Source: Sanderia malayensis (Eukaryota > Cnidaria > Scyphozoa > Semaeostomeae > Pelagiidae). Taken from it: a stretch of 64,000 nucleotides of DNA. The position numbers and the translations under genes were made by a program. The notes under the pieces are model-generated. The model had not been told where the DNA came from. It did not search any database and worked only from the letters and a program-made list of their open reading frames with translations. Positions 11,595 through 24,400 of the stretch are shown here, one piece after another. Every line of letters begins with the position of its first letter. Positions within the stretch are counted from its first letter, which is position 1. The DNA lies in the NCBI GenBank assembly GCA_013076295.1, contig RQOL01000684.1, positions 62,001 through 126,000 on the forward strand, read 5' to 3'.

Positions 11595-14585
11595 AGCTAA
11601 CAGGATTCGAACCCCAGCACTCAATAATTGTTTGAGCTCTATCTCGGCGCCCTACCCATCTCTCTATCCCGGCCGACCACCCCTTACCAGTCATTTTCAA
11701 CTTAAATACAGAAAAAGATAGCCCCATTGAATTATTAAATAACCATGCTTTGTCAATTTGAATTTGAATAATGGTGCAAAGATGTCTTGCATATTTCGTG
11801 ACATGCTTTCATTCCAATTGAGTTTTCTATAGACGTTATTGTAATAGTGGAGCATACATTGCTGCTATTCTAATAACGCAGGCAGTATTTGAAGAATTGT
11901 CTGAATGTACCGAAAGTATTATTGCCAAGGGACATTCCAGAGGGTCAATTCTTTGTTTTACAATACATTTGTCTATTGATCTATTGAATATTTACATCAC
12001 ACGTTTGCATTCTTGTGTGACTGGCTTGGAGTTTATGGCCCCCTGTCTCTGAGCTTCGAGAATAAAAGACCATCGTATCATGCGTCTGATTCCCATTCTG
12101 AAGATGGAGCCTTGGCGTGCGGATGTCGTGTGAAGAAGATGCTACAACTCAAGTACTCTCTGGCCTAAGTGGTTGTGTTTGCTGGCCTAATAAAGCTTTG
12201 GCAACTCTTTCTCGTTTGCGAACGAAGTCCACAATATCTACCAAGGATAAATGGTATGTTTGTAATTTTCATTTCACTTAGTTTGTTCTACTTTTAACTT
12301 GATTGAATTAGTGCACCTTTATTGCTACGCGAAGAATTTCCTGGCAACTTTTAGCTTCGTTAATCTTGTTGATATAAAAGAAAGATGGCAAGCCTTCAGC
12401 ATTGTAATATCGCCTTCTTCAGCCTCGGGCCTATGGTTGCAATCATAATGAATGATAGATTAGCCTAAACTTTCCCATAGTATTTTCTGTTTTTTTCTTG
12501 TTTGTTTTTGCTTATTTTCTAGTTACCTTGGGAAGAAGACGATGAAAGACTTGTACCTGAGAAGAAATATTGTCAGCAATTTTTGTTTCTATTCACAATT
12601 AAATTCATTTTTGATGTCTTCTTATTTTTGTCATCTCTTATGCTTGGCGTAATTTAAAGCATAGGGTAAGTTTAGGCTAAGCGTAGACTTGGTTTAATAT
12701 TAGCATCATAGGATACACGTAGTGATATGGTAAGCGTAGCCTCGGCCTAGGTATTTGATAACAGCAGCATAGGGTAAACGTAGCGAATAGGGTAAGCGAA
12801 GGCATTTAAGCTTAGCATTAGAGGCATAAGCATAAACATAGGCATTTTACCATATTCAGCATAGCGAATATGGTAAGAATAGGCGAAGTAAGCGAAGGCA
12901 TTTAGGTCATCGCACGGTAGGTTTGGCCTAGGCTTAAGCGTAGGATAACGTAGGGAATAGGGTAAGCGTAGGCATTTAAGCTTAGTATTAGCAGCATAGC
13001 GTAGGATACTCCGATAGGGTAAGCGTAGGCATGCTTAGGATAAACGTAGGAACTCCCAAGGGATCCATTTCATTACTAATGTTGATCCCAAGGGAATCAT
13101 TATAGCTTCCATTATATTCCCAAGGGAATATAATGGAATGTTTCCCTATTCCCTTGGGAATAATACCTAGATATTCCACTACCCACAACCCGCGTTTACC
13201 CAATACCTACGCTTATGCCTAGGCACGTACGATATTTCCTACGTTTATCCTAAGCATGGCCTCCGCCTATCAAAAAATACTAAGCTTAAATGCCTACGCT
13301 TACCCTATTCGCTACGTTATCCTATGCTGCTGCTATGAAATGATTCTTACATTTATGCCTAGGCCGAACCTACGCGTACGATATTTCCTACGCTTACCCT
13401 ACGCCTATCAAATAATGGCTACGCTTATGCGTAGGCCGCTAATACTTACGCTAATACTAAGCTTAAATGCCTTCGCTTACCTTATTCGCTACGTTTACCC
13501 TATGCTTTAAATTACGCCAAGCATAAGAGAAGACAAAAATAAGGAGACATCAACAATGAATTTAATTGTGAATAGAAACAAAAATTGCTGATAATATTTC
13601 TTCTCAGGTACACGTTTCTCATCATCTTCTATCCAAGGTAACTAGAAAATAAGCAAAAACAAACAAGAAAAAAACAGAAAATACTACGGGAAAGTTTAGG
13701 CTAACCTTATAGGAAAGTCTATCGTTCGTTATGATTGCAACCATAGGCCCGAGGCTGAAGAAGGCGATATTACAATGTTGAAAGCTAGCCATCTTTCTTT
13801 TATATCAACAAGATTAACGAAGCTAAAAGTTGTCAGGAATTTCTTCGCGTAGCAATAAAGGTGCACTTACTCAATCAAATTAAAAGTAGAACAAATTAAG
13901 TGAAATAAAAATTACAAACATACTATTTATCTTTTGTAGATATTGTGGACTTCGTTCGCCAACGAGAAAGAGTTGCCAAAACTTTACAAGGTCAGCAAAC
14001 ACAATCACTTAGGACAGAGAGGACTTAAGTTGTAGTATCTTCTTCACACGACATCCGAACGCCAAGGCTCCATGTTCAGAATGAGAATAAGACGTATGAT
14101 ACGATGGTCTTTTATTCTCCAAGCTCAGAGACAGGGGGCCATAAACTCCAAGCCAGTTACTCAAGAATGCAAACGTGTGATGTAAATATTCAATAGATCA
14201 ATAGACAAATGTATTGTAAAACAAAGAATTGACCATCTGGAATGTCCCTTGGCAATAATACTTTCGGTACATTCAGACAATTCTTCAAATACTGCCTGCG
14301 TTATTAGAATAGCAGCAATGTATGCTCCACTATTACAATAACGTCTATAGAAAACTCAATTGGAAGTGAAAGCATGCCACGAAGTATGCAAGACATGGTT
14401 GCATCATTATTCAAATTCAAATTGACAAAGCATGGTTATTTAATAATTCAATGGTGCTATCTTTTTCTGTATTTAAGTTGAAAATGACTGGTAAGGGGTG
14501 GGCGGCCGGGATAGACAGATGGGCAGAGCACGGAGATAGAACTCAAAGAATTATTGAGTGCTGAGGTTCCAGTCCTGTTGGGGTC
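11595..14585. mobile_element. ~3 kb near-palindromic (foldback-type) element
   Basis: The left arm (from about 11600) reappears as its reverse complement in the right arm (to about 14580), with the axis near 13085. Paired segments include ggccgaccacccc near 11675 with ggggtgggcggcc near 14500, and cagcaatttttgtttc at 12574 with its complement ending at 13590. Arms are about 1.1-1.4 kb and highly similar. The interior (12650-13510) is built of short degenerate repeats of the type taagcgtaggc and their complements. Near the axis there is a perfect local hairpin (13109-13136, 13 bp arms, 2 nt loop). No transposase frame is present. Outer ends are roughly aacagg and cctgtt; a target-site duplication was not established. 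Confidence 0.85.
11598..11690 (-). other. tRNA-like sequence at the outer end of the palindrome arm
   Basis: On the minus strand the arm tip reads ggggttcgaatcctgtt, a good B-box/T-loop match. It is preceded by a possible D-arm region (ggcgccgagatagagctc). The right arm has the matching but mutated version near 14560-14585. It resembles a tRNA or SINE head, but I could not fold a complete functional tRNA. Confidence 0.45.
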
Positions 14586-15438
14586 AGTGTCAGGAAATGG
14601 CCCTTATTGATAAATAATTTAATTAAAATATAGTAATTTGGCAAGGCACACTACAAACTTTAAAAGAAGATAATAGAGATATGCGTTGAGTAGCTAACAA
14701 GAATACTTTTACCATTTACTTTCACTCTTTGAACATCATGACTGAATTTACTGGGTAGCATGCCAGAAAATAACATCTTCAAAATAGCAAATGACTCCTG
14801 AAAAAAACGTTATTAATGAATATATATTTAGAATAGTATTAAATAGAATAGAGTAGCATTAAATAAAATGGAATAGAATAAAATAGAATATAGTGAAATA
14901 AAAAGGAATAGGATAAAACATAGTAGAGTAGAACACAATAAGATAACAGTGGAAAGGTACAGCCAAATGAAAGAAATCATACCACATGATTTCCACAGCA
15001 ATTTCATCTTCTCTTCCTTTCATATGGCATCAACACATTGTTCTGCAAGACACTGAGATTAATGCAGCTAAATAAAAAGCTATTTGAGCACCACATCCCC
15101 TCGCAACAGGGACACCAGGTGGTAAAATACATGTTGGCTAAATTGCGCGCAAAACAAATTTACCTGTCTCATTCGTTCCATTAATTACACAAAGCCAGGA
15201 TGCTACATTTACATTACATTAAACCAACACGAGTATATCAGCTTCAATATTTTACAGGAATTATTCTATTTACTAAATATTAGGCAATAATTAGTGTGCA
15301 GATTGGTCAGGGAATTATCTACCCTAGTAAGGTCCACATAGGCGTGAGCTATAAGTAAAAAATGCAAGCAACAATGCCGTTCAGCAGCTCGTAGAAAAAC
15401 ATAGCTATTACTTATACTGCGTTTGTTTGGTATTGGCA
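14586..15438. other. gene-free tail-to-tail spacer (SORL1 3' side)
   Basis: Non-coding. At about 14825-14945 there is a degenerate pentanucleotide tract (aatag/aaata repeats). The remainder should contain the SORL1 3' UTR, because the SORL1 stop codon is at 15439-15441 on the minus strand. No clear polyadenylation signal was identified. Confidence 0.5.
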
Positions 15439-18400
15439 TCAAGCCACTAATGGATCGTCATCAGAGAATCTGTTTATCATGGGAGCATCTTCGCCTGGAA
15501 AGAAATAAAGGAGATTGGCAAAAGATGATGCTAATTAAATAATAATGATGTTGTTTGCTGTAACGTAAAAAGTTGTGGTTAAATGAAAGAACGTATCGAA
15601 AATAAAGCGAGTGGGAGAAATTATCTGGGGAAGAATTTGAGAGAGAAGCCTAGGGAGGGGGGGTAAATTGAAAAGGGAGCCTGAGGGACGCAAATCAATA
15701 GGGGAACTGCAGTAAGCTGTTGAAAGAAAAACATTTACCGTAAATCCTCGTATAAGCTTATTGAACATTTACTTGATATGAAACTGCATAATATGCAGTT
15801 AATTAATAAAATTATTGGTTTAGACGTACTGCTATTTGAAATATATTCACCACTAAACTTTAATGTCTTGAAATTTGGGCTCAACACACTTGCAAATGAT
15901 TATGAGTACGAGGTTTATTCGTGAAGGAAGCTAATTCGAAAGGAGGCTTATTCGAAAGGGGGGCTTATTGAAGACGGGGCTTAGTGGAGAGGGGGGCTTA
16001 TTCGAGGATTTGCGGTATATGGGAACCTTTATAGTCTAGGTAAAGAAATATGCAAACCATAATGAAAACACACCTTGATGAAACGTGACGGCCATATCCA
16101 TATCTTCATCTTCATCTTCTGCTCGGTTATATCCTCTGTTTGCAAATGCCATGAAACTTCGCTGCAATGATCTGTATTTAAACACCAAAACCACAAGTGC
16201 TACTACCAACACTAGCACCACCAAAACAACAGGTATTGCCCATATCAAAGTGCTCTTGGATGATCTGCTTTTGCCTGTATGAGGTAGCACTTTGCCCCCA
16301 TCAAACGCATCTGCAATAAACATGGAATATACGTAGAAAACATGCTTATACAAAATAGGCACTAACATCAGCACTAACATACATGTAAATGCCTCAATTT
16401 GATTTGTATGTAAATCATGCTGGAGTCTCAACTCCAAAGTCTGGAGTCCAAACCAGCATCATTCACTGGATACTTCGAACTTATGGAGGTCTAAATCTAT
16501 ATAAAAATACATGATTTCTAGTAAACAGATCGATCGCATTGTCTCAAATTGATGTCTTACTTGTCTTGAAATTGTACCATTCCGACCGAACAGTCTTCAA
16601 TTGTCCAGTGTGCTCGTTACGGAGAGAAATTTCAACCTAAAACAGCATGAAAAACTTGTCACTCTACTGCCATTTAAGCCTGGTTTCCATATAGTCGTTG
16701 AGGGTCGCTCAAAGGATTAAAATTAGGCTAAGCTCTACTGCTATCTACTCATCAAAATAATAAAATAAAAGGTGACAATTTCAGATGAATAAAATCACTT
16801 ACTGTACAATTATATTCTGCTAGTTCTTCTATTTGTATCTCTGAGAAGGACCCTTTGGATGAAAAGGACTTTGATCCTATAATGTCTTCCTTGGCATACT
16901 TGCAAATAACCTAAACAAAACAAACATCGATAAATTATTTTTTAACTTTACTGACTTACACCTTGACCTGTTATCTTTCTTTGAAAAAACCAGGCAAATT
17001 GAAAACAAACGGAGCTCTTGCAAACCTGTTTTCATATTACTTTAGATTACTTATCTTTTACTGTCTTCAATTATATTTGAGTATATTTATTACAAATCGA
17101 AAACCGCACAATTCAACTACAATTATTGATAATACCTTTGTACCAGACATGAGAATACATGATTGTGGTTCTGTCCATGATAGAAATCCAGCATGTCGTC
17201 CTTGTTCCTGTACAAACCTCAAATCAATTGGTTTTGATAAATCTGCAAATGAAACAACAATAAATAAAAGTAACATAACAACAAAAGTTTCAACAACATG
17301 ATAACAACAAAAATATAAATTCTGTTGTTCTATTTAATGAATTAAATTCTTCTATTTAATGAATTAAGTGTTTACTAAAAAGTAAGCACTTAATTCCTTA
17401 AAGATTATTTGACCACCCCAATTTACCAAACTACCACTATATATTGCTGCTCCGTAATAAAATGAGACAAATGCAATTTATGCCGGCATACAAATGCATC
17501 TACCTTCATTGACTGGAGTGACGACACTAGTAAATGAATAGAGCCAGTCACGTGGAACCAGGCCTTTAATTTTCAAGCCAACTGCTATTTTATAATTCGA
17601 GCAACCACGAAGATTTGTCAAAAGATAATTGCGTTGGAAGGCATAAATTTTCGGATCAATTTCGCCGGAATGCTTTTCACTCCTGCAAAAATAAAATAAA
17701 ATAAAATATCTGCATTCTAATATATCCGAAATATCATAGTGACAAGAGAGAACTGTTCTCTCTTGTGACTATGGAAATATCTACCAATTAGAATTGCCAA
17801 ACATGAAGTGACACGATGCAGAAAAGCGTGACATGAAGTCACACGATGTAGAGTTGCTAAACATGAAGTGACACGATGTAGAATGGCTAAACATGAAGTG
17901 ACACGATGTAGAATTGCTAAACATGAAGTGAAACGATGTAGAATTGCGTTGTAGAGTTGTCGGTAGACCTACAACACTCAACGTGCTTCACCTGTAAATA
18001 ATTTTGTAGCCTTGGATATTGGCTCGTTTCTTCGAGCTGAAGTCTTCTCTCCAACTCAATCGTATATTGTTGCCTTCAACTGTGGATCTCAAGTCACTCA
18101 CACGTGAAGCTTTACCTATAATGACAGCACAAACAGTTAACCACAAAAAGACAGGCTATGGACATCAAGAAAATAACGTCAAGGAACGTAAATACCGGGG
18201 GCTGTAATACCCCACCCCAATCCTTCATCTTAATCGAAAAATCTGAGAGTAGTCAAAAAATTTCAAAGATTTTTGGACACCGTTAATTTAGATAAGATAA
18301 TTGAGCAATGGACAATATTCGAGATTGAGAATATTTATCTTTTTGAAGCACCAACTGAAAGTCTTCATGTTTGATGTTCAGAATTTAAGAAAGATGCAAA

Positions 18401-21400
18401 CTTTACCATAGAATTGTATAATTAAAAGAACCTCTGAAAACAAAAATTATTTACGAGGCAATTTACAAGGTTACGTTATTAAAGTTTAGTAGTTAGTAAT
18501 TGTTTATTAAAGTTTAGGCCCTCTTCCCCCAAATAAATACCCGTCAATTTACGTCACTCGTGACGTCACGTTATGGACAACCCCTGATGCAGACCCTAAA
18601 CTCGCCTCCAGCAGGATTGTCTTCTGACACATACTTGCTACATTTCTACACTTTATTTTGTACATACCATCAGTATATATATGTATAAAAGGCAAGATAA
18701 GATACTCACTACAAGTCTTGGGATTTTCGTCATTTGAATCAACACAGTCAGGCTTGTTGTCACAGCGTGCGATTGCATTGATGCACGGCTCATCCTGTGA
18801 GCAGTTGTAGCCGAAAGGAAAGCTACAATCGATCTTACCAGAAGGTGTAGCTGCGAGATAAGTTCGAGAAACATTAGCATTCGAGAAACATATAGAAGTC
18901 GGCATAGTTGCGAAGGAGCAACGTGAGTGAAATAAACAGCGAGTTTCTATACTTACGACAGCTCCATTCGTCGCTACCATCAATGCAGTCTTTGTGGCCG
19001 TTACATTTGGCAGACATAGGCAAACATCGTGGCTCAGAGAAACATTTGAACTGCGACGGGCAAACAAATGCAGGGGTTGTCGCTGCAAAAAAACCAAAGC
19101 ACCGTGAATCGACAAGAATAGACAAAATACCTCATTGCAAACAATTGTTCGTTTATTCAACCTGTTTTAAACTTCAACAGTGAATACCCGATGCAAAGAG
19201 CTTTAAACACAAACAACTAATACTCGAATGCATAAAGAGATCGTCTAGTCGGGCATTGACTATACTAAATTATGCACTTAATACGTTCAGCTGTGTGGCA
19301 AGATGCACGCAGCTACTTGGAGATCTTAATGCACAATGATTTGCATCACCGCGATGAATGATAACAAATAAAAAGTTGATCATTACTCAGCGAATCCCTG
19401 ATCGCAATCATTGATAACTGACCAGAATTAATCCATAATCATAGTTACCAACTCACCTGTTGAGTTAGAACAAGATTTTTCATCAGCACGAGACGGGCAG
19501 TCGGGAATACCATCGCATACGCGCGACCTTGAGATGCAAATTCCAATTGGACAGCGGTATTCGCATCTCGTGGAATACGGTTTAGATGTGGTGGCGCCTG
19601 GAACAAATAGAAACACAAGATCTCATTGTATCTAAGATGACGATGATGTCATAAGCAGAGCGTAAACAGGGCTACACCCTGACGCTACATGAGTGGATGA
19701 GTCAAAAGTCTTAAGATGTTCATGAAAAACGCACGAACAGAGAAATGCTCTAGCGTCAAATCAGGTCCTACATCTAAGCTCACTGGTGCAATAGTAAACA
19801 TTGCAGTTAAATGGCGTTAGAGCGTATCTTACATTGTTCTTCGTCTGAGTCATCTGTGCAATCAGGGTGACCGTTGCAAACCTTTGAGCGAGCAACGCAC
19901 CTCACACCTCCTGACGAGCAGTGAAACTGACCCTTTGGACATCCTGTAATGTAAAAAGCCAGAGACTCGTTCATAAAGACCAAACCATCCTTGGGTCTCA
20001 ACTCGGTTTTAGTTCAGCATTGGGACACTTGAATGGGATCGAGACACGGGATCGGGACACCCGAATGGGATTGGGACAAGGGATCGGGACACTTGACTGG
20101 GACTAAAGTGATGGCCTTTGTTATAATTCTTCTTCGGCGATAGGGTTAATTAAACCGTATTTTAAACCGCCAAAAATCAACCATTGATAACCTACATAAC
20201 CTTTTTAGGAAATAACTAAAAATATTAAAATAATTGAGACAAAAAGTGGCTTACTGCAGTTCCAAGGCTCATCGGAGTTATCTGAGCAATCTTTAACTCC
20301 ATTGCAGATAACTGACTTTGGTAGACATTTCCCGTCAGAGGGGCACGCGAAACTACCATTGCTACAGACAAATGGCTTCATTGTTGTGCCTGCAAAAAGA
20401 AAGACAGACCTCAAACATTGGTAACATTTTAAACCGTTGTTTTTCAAACGTTCATTGCTTTCGTTAACCTCGTATTCAGGTGGGATCAACAAAATTCTGG
20501 AGCCTTGAGGGGTACTAGAATGGGCTATCGCTTTAAATGCGTGCACATATCCAAGATCTACTCTCTACAGTCTACTCTCGATAAGTGGAACCCCGGATAA
20601 GTGGAACTTTCGTTTAGTGGAACCAATTTCTCCGGTCCCTTGGATTTGCATTAACAAACCTATAATTCGGATAAGTGGAACATTCGATAAGTGGAACCAT
20701 TTTTTTCGTCCCGTGCAGGTTCCACTGATCGAGAGTAGACTGTATACGAGATTCAGCCCTGTAATGAAACAGCACTATTTAACATTGCTCGGCGGAATTT
20801 TGATACCTCCGTGCAAGGAGGAGATCTGAGCAGGCTTATATTGCATGTGTCCAGATGTGACGGGGGTTAGATGTAACTTACGGCAGTTTTGCTCGTCTGA
20901 ATTATCGTGACAATCGTTGTCTCCATCGCAGACCCATTTTCTTGGAATACACCGGCGGCTCTTGCACTTGAACATGTTAGCAGGGCACGAAATGGCTAGA
21001 AAAGAAAGCAGTTATTAGAGATGAAAAACCAGGTTAATCAGACGTACAAATACTCATTAGCGTACGGAGGAGAAAATTGGATTCTAGGCCGTACTGAAAT
21101 CAAAGTACCAACGAGATACGTACAGCAGTTTTTTTCATCTGCAAAGTCACCACAATCATTATCGCCATCACATAGGTATGAGGTAGGAAGGCAGCGACCG
21201 CTGGGACATTTGAATTGCCGCGGTGAACACGTGTCGTAGGCTATAACGGAAATGTAATGTCTTGAGAACAAGCAAGAAAAAAGCGAAATATTTAGAATCA
21301 ACCGAAAAACCGCATAAATGTCTGCCTATTGCATTGCCAGCTCCATTTCTAGCATTGACACTGTTTACTACATATATAACGTGTTGCAACGCAGGCTGAA

Positions 21401-24400
21401 ACTATTCTAAGAATCCCAAAGGGTCCATATTCAGTGTTCCGCGTTTTTAGCATGCTTGCCCGTACCGCCTCCGCAGGAAACGCAATCCGCACAAAAACCA
21501 AGGATGGCTTTCGCTGCAGCAATCCGATAGGGAAACTGCAAAAACATATATATGTAGTATATATATATACAAGATATAAAAATCATACCACAGTCAAATT
21601 CGTCAGAATTATCAAGGCAATCGTTATCAAAATCGCACTTGTAACTTTGCGGAATGCAGTTTCTATTGTCGCACATAAATTCTGTTGGACCACATGTCTT
21701 GTCTGAAAAAACGAAAGGCCATATTTTAGTTCAACATGACAAAAAACTCAACAAGACAAAACACAAAACTTTAAGGCCAAATAATTTATAACAGCAATAA
21801 CAATAACAAACAATAACAAAGGCAACAGCAACACTTATAGCAACAACAATTTTAACACCTAATTATATTTAAACTATGTATGTAGGAAATATAAAAAATA
21901 TTCGATTTTGACCAGTTAACTTTGCATGTAATTATTTCCACACTGTTAGTTAGAATTTGTTGATCGAACTAACAAAAACAACAACAACGAATAATTTACT
22001 TACTGGTAGCTCTGCATTCACCGTCACTTTCCAAAATCGTCCCAGCCGGACACAAACATCTCGAAACACCATTACGCACAATAGTTCTCATGTTATCCGG
22101 ACATGAACAGTTATAGCCTCCGGGTTTGTTCAAGCAGATGTATGGACAGGGATTTGATGAGCAAGGAGCAGTGCCTAAAATAAAAGAGATCAGTAGGTGC
22201 ATGCAGCAGAAAACTGCGTCTCGAGGTAGCCAACGGCATTACCGTAAATCCTCGAATAAGCCCCCACCTCCGAATAAGCCCTCCCCTCGAATAAGCCCCC
22301 ATCCTGATAATCATTTGCAAGGATATTGAGCCCAAGTATCGAGACATTGAAGTTGTTTAGTGAATGTATTGCGAATAACAGCAAGTTTAAACCAATAACT
22401 TCATTGATTTCGTAAAGCTTTTATTTTGCTTAATATTGAACAATAATCAGGCTAAAATTTCGTTTTTGCAAATAAGCCCCCGGGGGCTTATCCGAGAATT
22501 TACGGTAACTGTATACGATACATGCTTCCTACCTTGTTGTGTCGATGCCCCAAAAGCTTTAATCTCCATAACACTGTAGACATAATTCTTCACGACTCTA
22601 CGTCCTGATCCGCCATTTGCTTTGCCAGATTCAATCGTGGCGCGCCTCCAATCACCCCAGTACAGAACTCCATTTAAATTACTGATCGAATATGCGTGTT
22701 GAATGTTGTACGAATAAACGATCTACGAAAGGCAAAGACGTGTCAACATGCAGCACCTTTACAGTGTAACATGCAGTATCCATTGGCAGTACCTTTACAG
22801 TGTGAAACAGAGGCTGAGCAAACAGGCTAGCTTACTTGTCGATGATTTCCATTGAGGTCAGCGGTTTCGATCTTGTCCAGCCTTCCATCTGACCAGTAAA
22901 TCTTGTTCGCATTTACATCAACGGTGATTCCGTTTGGCCATACGATACTCGTGTGCGCAATAGTGATCCTGTTCGTGCCATCCATAGACGCACGCTCAAT
23001 GCGGGCGCTGCTACCCCAATCTGTCCAAAACATGTAGCTGCGAAAGAAAGTAAAAACACTTGAAATCAATACAGCACGTGGAGATCATAGCAAAGAAAAA
23101 ATACTCGCTTTACCACAGGGTTTAATTACCACAATTAAACCATGTGGTAAATTACAACAGCATCTGAGGATCATAGCATAGCAGAATGCAAGTAGTTTAA
23201 TTCCATTAATACCCACGGAACATCTAAAAGAGCTCTGTTCTACACCGCAATGCCAAAAATATGGTAAAACCTGGCACAATCCACCTAATACCAGCTGATG
23301 AATGGAATATCATAAAATACTCATGCACCCACCCTGCTTTGGGATGCAATGCTATTGCACGTGGTTTATCAACATTCTCCGTGAAAAGAACCTTGGAGAA
23401 TTTGATATCATAGCCTTTCACTGGGTACGCATTAACAATGCCGATCTGCTTCAGACCCGTATCTGTCCAGTAGATGTTTCCGGACGTCCAATCGAAAGCG
23501 ATGGACTCCACGTGCGAGGTGGGTCGGACAAAGCCCTTGATCTCTTCGACATGGCTTGCTAAAAAAACAATTGCAATGATTGTATAGAGCACTATCTTTG
23601 CCGATAAAGACATCTGGCTACATTCTCATCACAAGACATTTTAACTGCCCAACCTCTTTTAACGCCCACCCTCTTTTAACTGCCCCCCTCCAATAAGCGC
23701 CCACCCAATTTTGCAAAATATTTAATAAGCGCCCGGGCAATTAATAGAGGAAATACGGTACTCAGACATGAAGGCAAAGTGTAGCCCCCCAGGCAACTAA
23801 AATACAACTTGAACCAATGAGTATTTAGCATTATATCAAGCATGCTACATTGGGAAACACATGATATTGCAATCATAATAGTAGAATGCACAAGTAAGCT
23901 ATGGAACAATGCATAGTAAGACATCACGTAGCTTGACATTTATAGCAAAGGCAATGGTTCTCACAGCCTAGGAGCCCTGCTAAAGCCGGAGCTCCAAAGA
24001 TATGACCTTGGAATGCAAAGTACTTAGCAAAGGTAGATTCTAGTCTCGTTATTTATGGTCATAAGACAATACGTACAGTTGCTGAGATTGAGACGATAGA
24101 TCTTGTCTTGCGCGGCGTCAGCCCAGAAGAGAGTGTTTCTCTTCTTGTCAAAGTCGATTGCGAGTACAACTTTGAGATTTCTGATCCTCATGTTGATGTC
24201 GCGATTCGGATAGGCCAGATCCAGTCTGTGAATGGAGTAGCGGCGAGCGTACCAAATAAAACTGCTTGTCTCTGCAATAAGTTCGAAAAAATATTCTTTA
24301 GAAACTGTACAGAGAAAGCACAACAAAACACGATGATGTAGCTAACACAACAGGACATGATGATGTAGTTAGTACAACAGAACACGATGATGTAGCTAAC

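Larger units (their letters stand above)
15439..18115 (-). other. SORL1 exons 29-35: two FN3 domains, TM, cytoplasmic tail
   Basis: Exons: 17992-18115, 17504-17682, 17136-17242, 16803-16910, 16561-16636, 16074-16310, 15439-15494. Exons 29-30 and 31-33 each encode one divergent fibronectin III fold ([19 protein letters not shown]). Exon 34 has the TM helix ([19 protein letters not shown]) and the FANRGY tail motif. Exon 35 has the conserved C-terminus. Exon 31 has two possible donors (GTACAAAG and, 8 nt later, GTATTATC). Only the downstream one keeps the frame into exon 32. Confidence 0.9.
18710..21702 (-). other. SORL1 exons 21-28: eight LDL-receptor class A repeats
   Basis: One repeat per exon: 21589-21702, 21124-21240, 20882-20995, 20255-20389, 19833-19943, 19457-19597, 18957-19082, 18710-18850. 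All exons are phase 1 to phase 1, so each is a portable cassette. Repeats 1-5 and 7 keep six cysteines and the calcium-binding end ([16 protein letters not shown] and variants). Repeat 6 (CEYRCPIG.., PSRADEKSC) and repeat 8 ([11 protein letters not shown]) are divergent. Vertebrate SORL1 has eleven such repeats. Confidence 0.93.
22004..24271 (-). other. SORL1 exons 16-20: YWTD propeller and EGF module
   Basis: Exons: 24077-24271, 23333-23558, 22836-23037, 22533-22722, 22004-22174. YWTD-type blade motifs appear in order as [33 protein letters not shown] and LYWGDWRR, matching an LDL-receptor-class six-bladed propeller. Exon 20 encodes the EGF module that closes the propeller ([19 protein letters not shown] and a further cysteine pair). 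Confidence 0.93.

Noticed and set aside
13256..13510. 84-codon plus-strand open frame in the palindrome
   Set aside because: It is a translation of short taccctacgc-type repeats in the palindrome core, with no protein-like composition or partner exons.
17136..17143. Alternative upstream donor for SORL1 exon 31 (GTACAAAG)
   Set aside because: Using it shifts the frame and brings a stop within exon 32; the donor 8 nt downstream keeps the frame.
18549..19160. 203-codon minus-strand frame read as a single exon
   Set aside because: It spans one real LDLa exon (18710-18850) plus introns. Family phases show two separate exons, with splice sites at 18850/18957.
23110..23150. Short inverted repeat ccacagggtttaattacc / ggtaaattac-type
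   Set aside because: A small imperfect hairpin in an intron, too short and isolated to support as an element.
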